Below, piece by piece: positions 1-17,300 of a stretch of DNA of 64,000 bases (position 1 is its first letter; each line of letters begins with the position of its first letter). The DNA is from Steromphala cineraria. Lineage: Eukaryota > Mollusca > Gastropoda > Trochida > Trochidae. Under the pieces are notes generated by a model. The model was not told the DNA's origin. It did no database searches and saw only the letters and a program-made list of their open reading frames with translations. The DNA is taken from the NCBI GenBank assembly GCA_916613615.1, contig OU744736.1, positions 10,303,724-10,367,723 on the forward strand. The letters run 5' to 3'. The translations under genes and the position numbers were made by a program.

Positions 1-1454
1 GTTTCACGCCAAATTGACCCGCTGTGTTAGGTCAAACAGAGCAATGTGACAATCTACATCGAACTCACGTGTTCCGATCACTACACCGATTTTCTGCTTC
101 GAGCTCGCATTTTCACTGAATGAACAGTTTGGCATGCAGAGAAAAGGGAGATTAGTAAAATATAAAACATAGCACAAAGTTTTTGGCTGATTTATGGTAA
201 TAATCCGAATATACAATGCTCACATTTAGATTTGAACGTTGTGTAAAAAGGTTGAATAAACAATGACATTGGTCTGCAGGTGTTACTTACTTTCTTTAGA
301 TCAGATACTCACTTATTACACAATTACTTTACTGTCTATCGTATTACCTGTCTGTTTCCTAATTAGATGATATCAAATGATGACTATAGCAGGTAGGTTA
401 TATAATGCACAATCATCAACACCTGGCTATTTTATGACATCAGCTAATTAGGTAACATCAAATAGCAATTGTATTCCTTAACATCCCTTTTTTCTCCGAT
501 TGGTAAATTATAACCTATTAACCTGAAATTAGGAATACCGTTTTTGCTCTATCTGATAATTATTTTGGATAAGGTTCATTTAATAAATATTCATTCTGTT
601 TGGCCATGTATCGGGTATTGTTGTGGAAAATATCTCCTCTATGTACAAGAGTGAAAACATTAAGATTTTCAGTGAAATGTCCTATTAAAATAATGTTTTA
701 AACAAGACATCAGTGATCATCCAATACATGTCTTTCATTGAGAATTGTAACATGTCCATCACTAAATGAAATAACTAAGAAAAACGTATATTTTTTTTAT
801 CCTGTTTACAAAATGAAGTCAAAGGCATTTAAAAATAATTGGTTTAAATGTAGAAAAAATAATATTGTATAATAACATCCTTTCTGCTGTGCTACTAAAG
901 TAATATTCAATAACAACAAACAACTGTTTACGAAGACATAACGGTTCACACGTGAGCAATTGTTTATGACGAAAATACATCCGGGTTCTCATGAGTGATC
1001 ACGTGCAGTCTTAGGACAACTTGCGCAAAGCGAGACCATGTACATGCTGTAGCATTATGCGCACAACTTCGTTTTTTTATCAGAGTCTTACGTTTTCATC
1101 AATACAAATTGCCAGTTGAATAAATAAACTACCGATTTATTGAAGGTTTGAGATGTTTGGGTGTTGTTTAGGGTGTTTAATCGACGGTTAAACATCGAGC
1201 TGTACTATTAGCTTATGTTGTTTTACATAACGAGGGCACACAAGGGGGTATAACATCACCTACTAACACGTCACGAGGCAGTCACGCTTCAGTGCGTTTT
1301 ATTCTGTTCGCCGGCCTAATTAGGCGGTGTTCTTTATACAGTCGTAATTAAGCCGTTTCTAGTTCGATTTCAGAAATTTAAAGTTGAGTCCATGTGAAAT
1401 TGTTATCACTATTTCATGAATCCCGAAAGTTGCCATATAGCATTTCAGTCCCTC
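1..1454. other. Intergenic sequence, no supported gene
   Basis: This AT-rich stretch has only short open frames. A 70-codon minus-strand frame at 4-216 has no recognisable domain. Its stretch from about 145 downwards could be a terminal exon of a gene lying further left, but nothing supports a splice structure. Around 950-1070 there is a slightly more GC-rich patch with two CACGTG-like E-boxes (about 948-953 and 1000-1005), which could be regulatory. I see no tRNA, no coding homology and no clear repeat boundary. Confidence 0.4.
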
Positions 1455-1819
1455 TTTAAAGGGGCAGTAGCACGTTTTTAGGGGGAATATAAGGTGATGT
1501 CAGGAAAATGAACATTAATGGTTCCAATTGAAAGACAATGTATTTAAACTAAATGGAGCAGTAATAATTCAAATATTTAACATAAAGTTTAGCCATGCGA
1601 TTCCTTTTTCTTACAGAAAATGAATTAAAGGTGTTCACACAAAAATGGCGCCTATGTATTTTATGTGAATCTTCATACTTTGTCCTCCGACTATGGATGA
1701 TTGACTTGCGTAATGACATTTTTGACACTGTCAAAATAATACATTTAACATTAACTTACAATTATCACTGAAAATTTTAAAATATAAAATTATCAAAAAA
1801 CGTCCTACTGCCCCTTTAA
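1455..1819. mobile_element. MITE with TTAA-type ends (complete copy)
   Basis: The element is about 365 bp with inverted termini: the left end reads TTTAAAGGGGCAGTAGCACG and the right end is its near-complement, ending CTACTGCCCCTTTAA. Both ends carry TTAA, the target used by piggyBac-type elements, so this may be a piggyBac-like MITE; that class call is inference. It has no coding capacity. A second copy of the same family, truncated at the right, lies at 58423-58769. Confidence 0.65.
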
Positions 1820-2274
1820 TGAAACCTTGACAACTGAGTCATAACATAAGAATCATTCATGCTAAAATGTTTCTTTTATGAAATTTTCTAGGAGTATTTA
1901 AAGATTAAGTAATGAAAATTTGCGAAAAAGCCCAAGAATTTCTTCAAACAAGTTGGCATACAAATTATGACTACAGTTGGAAGAGAATGGCTTTCACAAG
2001 AATGTGATCATTGATTATTTGTCTCTCATCAGTGTTGAATGTGTGTACGTGAATGAATGTGCTATCTGTAAATGTTGTTCCTTGGTTTTCATTGGAACGA
2101 AAAATAAAATCTATAAGCAAAACCAATGCTTTGTCTTTTTGTTCATACTCATGTGCTGTCAATTTTAAGAATTGGACACATTGCTTATTGCAGCTATTCC
2201 TATTAAGGGTACCGGTGGTCGTATGGACACAATCCCATCTGTTTCACAAACTCCAGGAAAAGCAAGTAATAGAT

Positions 2275-2413
2275 ATATACCCACTCTTCGCGAGGTGTAT
2301 CGCTTAATACACCTCCTGTTTGAATCGTGGGTCTCCGAGGAGTAGTGTAGCTGAGCCAAGGATCCACAATTCAAACAGGAGGTGTATTGAGTGATGGGGG
2401 AAGAGTGGGTATA
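2275..2413. repeat. Foldback (inverted-repeat) element
   Basis: The left arm (TATACCCACTCTTC... to ...CCTCCTGTTTGAAT) is mirrored by the right arm (ATTCAAACAGGAGGTGTATT ... GAAGAGTGGGTATA). The stem is interrupted by a spacer of about 45 bp. A diverged related segment with the same TATACCCAC and TTCAAACAGGAGGTG words follows at about 2422-2512. It is non-coding and probably a MITE or a fragment of a larger element family, since the next element downstream also uses TATACCC termini. Confidence 0.55.
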
Positions 2414-2844
2414 GGTTATAGATATACCCACACTTCCTGAGGTGGAATGCTAAATACAGCTGTTTTAATCATGGCGAAAAACATGATTCAAACAGGAGGT
2501 GAATTGGGTGATGCACAGGTATATCTGACGAAAGTTTTCCATTCACTATGTATACATATCTTTACCTAATGTGATCAATGGAATATCTACAATGCTAGAT
2601 GCACATGTGAAATATCAATGGTCTACCCCAAGACGGACAGGGCAAAAACAATATACCCCCAGAATATCCGATTCGAGGACATAATAAATATACCGTAAAA
2701 AGACTCTCTTCATTTCTTCAACATTATGGACCTGTATGATTTGTTCTATATCATCAGACTGTAGAATACAATAGTGTTGTGGGATTTCTCCCTGTAATAG
2801 CAGCTGCAATATAAACAAGAGAATTATTGAGCAAGCTCCCTTTT

Positions 2845-3745
2845 TATACCCCCGCTTCCCGAAGTGATTATAGAAACTAAGATACAACTACACTTCGTAA
2901 GGATTCCCACAAAATTGCAAAACTGTTTTAATTTGTTTAAAAGTCAATGAAAATGCAGATATAGACTTCCTGATTGCATGTAAGCTATATAAGCTCTTAT
3001 GAAACTAACAATGTCTTTTTCAGACATTTATGATTCGTATATAGTCATTATTGTAATAATAAAATCTTCAATGTGACTGTATCATAAGAAAGAAGTTAAC
3101 CATACAAAAATACTGAGAGTACATCGAATGGCTCATCTGAACAAAAAATATCAGAGTTAAGAGCTGAACAAAAATGACTTCCTCAAAGAGTCACTTTTAC
3201 AAGAAAGAAATCGAAATCTTAAAATAATAATGAGAGTGGTCTGACTGAAATAGACAAAAGGCATATCTAGGGACCATAGCCATTACATATATACAGTTTT
3301 ATCACATTGGAAGAAATAGTATCAGAGTTTTGAGCGGAACAAAAATGACTTCCTCAAACAGTCACTTCTACAACAAAGAAGTCTTAAATCTAAAAAAATA
3401 ATGAGGGCATCTGACCAAAATATACAAAAAGCACATCTAGGGACAATATGAAGTTTTGTGACATTTGAACAAATAATATCCGAGTTATGAGCGGAACAAA
3501 AATGACTTACTCAAACAGTCACTTCTACAATGAAGAAGTCTAAATTCTAAAAAAATAATGAGGGCATCTGACCGAAATATACAAAAGGCACATCTAGGGA
3601 CCATAGTGATTACACATATGAAGTTTCGTGATATTTGAACAAATAGTATTTGAGTTATGAGCGGAACAAAAAGTGTGACGGGACGGACGGACGGACGGAC
3701 GCGCTGACCACTATATACCCCCGACTACTTCGTAGCGGGGGTATA
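2845..3745. mobile_element. TATACCCCCG-ended element with tandem ~165 bp units
   Basis: The left end TATACCCCCGCTTCCCGAAG is matched in inverse at the right end (CTTCGTAGCGGGGGTATA), giving terminal inverted repeats and an element of about 900 bp. The right end at 3714-3745 is itself a hairpin. Next to it is a short GGAC microsatellite (about 3680-3702). The interior has about four copies of a unit with the words GAGCGGAACAAAAATGACTT and CAGTCACTTCTACAA, starting near 3151, 3325, 3483 and 3653 (spacing 158-174 bp). It has no coding capacity. Confidence 0.6.
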
Positions 3746-3792
3746 ATGAAATACCCTTGAAAGGGGCCCCAAATCACTTCACCTCAACAATA

Positions 3793-4026
3793 AGTCTAAG
3801 TAAACCTAGCCTCAATAATACTGGCTTCACTCGGATATTTAGTCTAGCAGGTCGTGTTAGCCGACCTATGACCCTCCCTCTGTGCAAAAGCATACTATTG
3901 CGGCTTGGTAAGACGATCCCTGATTAGTCAATTTGAAAGATTGGCTGACGCAACCAGCTACTACTACTTGCTCGACTCAATATCGGGAGTGAAGCGAGTA
4001 TTATTGAGGCTAGGTTTACTTAGACT
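3793..4026. mobile_element. Foldback MITE, family F1, copy A
   Basis: The inverted ends are AGTCTAAGTAAACCTAGCCT at the left and its complement at the right (AGGCTAGGTTTACTTAGACT). It belongs to the same family as 19947-20185 and 53525-53760. It lies about 85 bp beyond the CNOT11 stop codon on that gene's sense strand, so it is probably transcribed within the CNOT11 3' UTR, where it could form a hairpin. Confidence 0.65.
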
Positions 4027-4110
4027 GCCTCAACAATGTAGAATAATACTCAAAAGCAGTGCAAAAATAAGAGAAAACAAGAGTATGACAATGATGTTTA
4101 ATGAGAGAAG

Positions 4111-11165
<7,055 letters not shown>

Positions 11166-11391
11166 GAATTTTCAATTAACGCAGTTTCTCGTCGGACGAG
11201 AAGGAAAACTTATTTCCTCAATCAAGCATCAAATTATGAAATATATCAATTGTGTTATTTAAAAGAAGTTTAATATAGAATAAGTTATTTTTCTATGGTA
11301 TTTATTCGGTCTTTTAAAAATATTATTTTGGTCATGTGACTTTCGATGAAATTCCACAACTTCCGGTTGTCTGGAACTGAGAAGGACCAAA
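11166..11391. promoter_or_regulatory. Putative bidirectional promoter CNOT11 / RIC3
   Basis: Only 226 bp separate the two divergent start codons (CNOT11 at 11165 on minus, RIC3 at 11392 on plus), so both 5' UTRs and the core promoter must lie here unless there are upstream non-coding exons. I see no TATA box at a convincing place. An ETS/GABP-type site ACTTCCGG lies at 11359-11366 and an E-box-like GTCATGTGAC at 11331-11340, both typical of housekeeping bidirectional promoters. Transcription start sites cannot be placed from sequence alone. Confidence 0.6.
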
Positions 11392-14300
11392 ATGTCGTCC
11401 GTGAAAACAATTGCAACTTTTGCAATAATAATCGGATGTTTTGCAGTACTGTATCCGAAATTTCTACACCCAATGGTTACACGGATATTTGGGTTACAAA
11501 GTAAGAGTGCACATGATTTCAAAGGTATGCGCTTAGCAAATACATTGCTTTGCTCACATACTAACCACTAAGTAAATATTTGGAAAGAAAACAAATTAAT
11601 GATAATTAGAAACAATTAATGGCAGAATGCGGAGACGAAAGTTTCCTTGTAAAGTTTCCTTATCGCCAGCTGTTTGTGTATGAAGAGTAATTTTATTAAT
11701 CTGTTTGCTAATATTTTTAAGCATTTACCAAAATAATGTAAACCAGGACCTAAAATACATTTGCCCAATTTCCCAGGTTAGATCATAATCAAAAGAATTT
11801 TTTTTTTCCCCCAAAGACCATGATAAAGTCTTTCAATTCAAGGATTACAATGCTTGTAATGATTCTTATTTTCCTGTATCCATGGCAACCACTAAAATTA
11901 CATTTAGGTGATCCCATGTAGGTACATATGGAGATTTGTCTAAATTTTTTAATGATAATTTGAGATTTTATCAAGTTAGAAAATCTTAGTAACCTTACAC
12001 AAATTAAAATCTTGTGATGAATATTAAGTAACGGCAAACATTTGGAAATGTTAACAAATTTGTTTTGACAACAAAAAAAGTTTCAAATTGTTACTTGTTA
12101 TGTGTCATTGTACACTTCATATGTACAAGCATTGTAGATAGAATAGTAGAAAAGTTAATAAAAAGTTGGGGTTTTGTTGGAGAAGGCTTTGAATATAAGA
12201 GAGGGGGACAACATAATATAGATTTTTGGAATGCTTATCTCAATCATACCTTTTACATATTGTGATACATTTTCTGAATCATGATACGTATCATTGACTT
12301 TAGAATAGGGTAATTGTCAAAAGTTTATGCTTTGTTTTTTAAAAATCCTAGAAAAAGCATATTGTGGCATGTATCACATCAATTTATCGAATAATTTTGT
12401 AATGATTTATGGAGATACGTATCATATCTTCAAAAATCTGTATTGTCACATCTCTAGTGAAAAATGTATCAATGACCAAAATATTGTTCTTGTGATGCAA
12501 TATCATTTGAAAACGCTTAAGATTTAAAGGCTATGTTAATATCGCTATTGAAATGAATTTGTGAAAGTTTGTAAAGTTAATTTATTCATTACTTACCTTA
12601 CTATCCATTGTAAAGACTAAGTATCATCACTATCTTAAACAGACTACAACTCATGCAGTCATCACAGCTGCACACTGGATGAATTCTGAAATTAACTATA
12701 GCAGAATTGTAATACATTTTCTCCATTCATTTCATCCTGGCATTTTTGCAGTGATTTTGAGAAGAAACTGACCAGTTGGTAAATTAATCTTCAGGTCATT
12801 GGTACAACACATTAAGTCACAACAATTTTAATGTAATTGATTTGCAAAACTGCTTTGCAGCCACCTGATAGTTTTTACAAATCTAACAAAGTGTAAAATA
12901 TACTAATACTAATTGCAAAAATAACACTTTAATTTTAATTTTAGTCACATGGTTAACTATGGGTACATAAAGGACTCAACCTCAAGATTTTCAAAAATCA
13001 AAGATGAACTAGTGTACCACTGACTGAACTTTGTAATCCATTATTTCTATTTCTTGAATTTTTATTTTCATTATTTGGACAAGTTTTTAGAGGAAATCAC
13101 TGGTCACAAGACCATTTATAAATCAAAATTATAGGTCAATTTTGATTATTACTAGTCATAGACCTCTGACTAATGACGATCTGAAAACTATATAGTTGTC
13201 AAGGTAAACAAGCATAACTGTGGAGCCGATACTGTTATTGCTATCTTATTTACCCTGAAAGTGTGATCTGTTGCAGATGGATCTACGTATAACCCTCCAG
13301 GAAGGAAGCCGGATGAGCGACCTCCACATCACCCGAACAATGCACCAGGGGACGTCAGACAACACATGAGGGTCGGTATATAGAAACACTATTAAATATT
13401 ATTATATGTGATAAAACATAAGAGACTGCAGAGTTGCAATAACATAGATCTTATCATAGATGAATAAAGATGTGAAGTGGTCTCACCCTCAGAGAGTATC
13501 TTTGTTTTTAATAATCATTGTATATTTTGTAATCATTATTTCTCTCTTGCGGCGGGGAACATCGTCACGTTACTGTGACGTCAGTGACAACTACTTGTTT
13601 CAAAAAGATATTTAATCCCAAAGAAAACTGTTACCCACAAAGTAGTCAATAGTTCAGCTTTGATATATATTTTTTTAGCAGTATTAACTTATTTCATTAA
13701 AACACTATATTTTATGTATTGCATGAGCGCAAATATGGACTTATCAACACTTTTAAACAATACAATAACCACTCTAACTACTGATCATTTATCTTGAACC
13801 TGTGTAGCCGGGACCTCACCCTGGAATGCGGGCAGCAGCGGATATGCATCGCCAGCAGTCTACCCATGGGACAGGGCGAGGCATGATGGGAATAGTCCTG
13901 CCCATGTATGCCGTTGGCATCGTCCTATATCTCGTGTACACTCTGGTGAAGGTATGTCAGTTTCAAGATTGTCAGTTATTGAACAGTAATGCTTTTAAAA
14001 ATCTTATGACATCTTCATATCTTGTCCTATATTTTATTCTTGCCCTTTTCTTCATGTGGTATTGACAAATACATAAGTTGAAAGAACTACAATTCAAAGT
14101 TATAATGATGAAATTATATAGAGGAAATCTGACTGCTGTCGACATAAACTTCATCCTTGCTTTTGGTTTTAATTGGAAATAAAAAGAAAAAAAGAAAATT
14201 TTACTATCTTAGCATCTAACTCCCTCTCATTCATTTCATCTCTTGTATGGTGTTGTTTTAGTATTTTGAATGCGCTAATGGCTGGAATATTGCCCAAGTC

Positions 14301-17300
14301 GTAAAACAATAACTCACTCAGTATTTAGTGAATAGTGCTGCTGGGGCAATATTTCAGCCATGACTGCCGGGACAGTATTTTGATGTTCAATATGATGTCT
14401 GTATGTTAAGCTGAATGAGACAGTAATCACTTTGTATGTTCACCCTGCAGGTGTTTGGTAGACAATAATGATTATGTATGTTCACCCTGCAGGTGTTTAG
14501 TAGACAATAATGATAATGTATGTTCACCCTGCAGGTTTTTGGTAGACAATAATGATTATGTACGTTCACCCTGCAGGTGTTTGGTAGACAATAATGATTA
14601 TGTATGTTCACCCTGCAGGTGTTTGGTAGACAATAATGATTATGTACGTTCACCCTGCAGGTGTTTGGTAGACAATAATGATTATGTATGTTCACCCTGC
14701 AGGTGTTTGGTAGACAATAATTATTATGTATGTTCACCCTGCAGGTGTTTGGTAGACAATATTGATAATGTATGTTCACCCTGCAGGTGTTTAGTAGACA
14801 ATAATGATTATGTATGTTCACCCTGCAGGTGTTTGGTAGACAATAATGATTATGTATGTTCACCCTGCAGGTGTTAAGTAGACAATAATGATTATGTATG
14901 TTCACCCTGCAGGTGTTAAGTAGACAATAATGATTATGTATGTTCACCCTGCAGGTGTTTGGTAGACAATATTGATAATGTATGTTCACCCTGCAGGTGT
15001 TTGGTAGACAACAATGATTATGTATGTTCACCCTGCAGGTGTTTGGTAGACAATAATGATTATGTATGTTCACCCTGCAGGTGTTTGGTAGACAATAATG
15101 ATTATGTATGTTCACCCTGCAGGTGTTTGGTAGACAATAATTATTATGTATGTTCACCCTGCAGGTGTTAAGTAGACAATAATGATTGCATGTATGTTCA
15201 CCCTGCAGGTGTTTGGTAGACAATAATGATTATGTATGTTCACCCTGCAGGTGTTTGGTAGACAATAATGATTATGTATGTTCACCCTGCAGGTGTTTGG
15301 TAGACAATAATGATTATGTATGTTCACCCTGCAGGTGTTTGGTAGACAATAATGATTATGTATGTTCACCCTGCAGGTGTTTGGTAGACAATAATGATTA
15401 TGTATGTTCACCCTGCAGGTGTTTGGTAGACAATAATTATTATGTATGTTCACCCTGCAGGTGTTTGGTAGACAATAATGATTATGTATGTTCACCCTGC
15501 AGGTGTTTGGTAGACAATAATGATTATGTATGTTCACCCTGCAGGTGTTTGGTAGTCAACAATGATTATGTATGTTCACCCTGCAGGTGTTTGGTAGACA
15601 ACAATGATTATGTATGTTCACCCTGCAGGTGTTTGGTAGACAATAATGATTATGTATGTTCACCCTGCAGGTGTTTGGTAGACAATAATGATTATGTATG
15701 TTCACCCTGCAGGTGTTTGGTAGACAACAATGATTATGTATGTTCACCCTGCAGGTGTTTGGTAGACAACAATGATTATGTATGTTCACCCTGCAGGTGT
15801 TTGGTAGACAACAATGATTATGTATGTTCACCCTGCAGGTGTTTGGTAGACAACAATGATTATGTATGTTCACCCTGCAGGTGTTTGGTAGACAATAATG
15901 ATTATGTATGTTCACCCTGCAGGTGTTTGGTAGACAATAATGATTATGTATGTTCACCCTGCAGGTGTTTGGTAGACAACAATGATTATGTATGTTCACC
16001 CTGCAGGTGTTTGGTAGACAACAATGATTATGTATGTTCACCCTGCAGGTGTTTGGTAGACAACAATGATTATGTATGTTCACCCTGCAGGTGTTTGGTA
16101 GACAATAATGATTATGTATGTTCACCCTGCAGGTGTTTGGTAGACAATAATGATTATGTATGTTCACCCTGCAGGTGTTTGGTAGACAACAATGATTATG
16201 TATGTTCACCCTGCAGGTGTTTGGTAGACAACAATGATTATGTATGTTCACCCTGCAGGTGTTTGGTAGACAACAATGATTATGTATGTTCACCCTGCAG
16301 GTGTTTGGTAGACAACAATGATTATGTATGTTCACCCTGCAGGTGTTTGGTAGACAATAATGATTATGTATGTTCACCCTGCAGGTGTTTGGTAGACAAC
16401 AATGATTATGTATGTTCACCCTGCAGGTGTTTGGTAGACAACAATGATTATGTATGTTCACCCTGCAGGTGTTTGGTAGACAATAATTATTATGTATGTT
16501 CACCCTGCAGGTGTTTGGTAGACAACAATGATTATGTATGTTCACCCTGCAGGTGTTTGGTAGACAACAATGATTATGTATGTTCACCCTGCAGGTGTTT
16601 GGTAGACAACAATGATTATGTATGTTCACCCTGCAGGTGTTTGGTAGACAATAATTATTATGTATGTTCACCCTGCAGGTGTTTGGTAGACAACAATGAT
16701 TATGTATGTTCACCCTGCAGGTGTTTGGTAGACAATAATGATTATGTATGTTCACCCTGCAGGTGTTTGGTAGACAATAATGATTATGTATGTTCACCCT
16801 GCAGGTGTTTGGTAGACAATAAATATTATGTATGTTCACCCTGCAGGTGTTTGGTAGACAATATTGATAATGTATGTTCACCCTGCAGGTGTTTAGTAGA
16901 CAATAATGATTATGTATGTTCACCCTGCAGGTGTTTGGTAGACAATAATGATTATGTATGTTCACCCTGCAGGTGTTAAGTAGACAATAATGATTATGTA
17001 TGTTCACCCTGCAGGTGTTTGGTAGACAATATTGATAATGTATGTTCACCCTGCAGGTGTTTGGTAGACAATAATGATTATGTATGTTCACCCTGCAGGT
17101 GTTTGGTAGACAATAATGATTATGTATGTTCACCCTGCAGGTGTTTGGTAGACAATAATGATTATGTATGTTCACCCTGCAGGTGTTTGGTAGACAATAA
17201 TTATTATGTATGTTCACCCTGCAGGTGTTAAGTAGACAATAATGATTATGTATGTTCACCCTGCAGGTGTTTGGTAGACAATAATGATTATGTATGTTCA

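Noticed and set aside
4..216. 70-codon minus-strand ORF at the window edge
   Set aside because: No recognisable domain or splice structure; kept only as a comment in the intergenic entry.
15186..16979. 597-codon plus-strand ORF of a CLVDNNDYVCSPCR repeat
   Set aside because: It is out of frame with RIC3 exons 3 and 4, begins at an incidental ATG created by the 2-bp insertion, and is pure tandem repeat.
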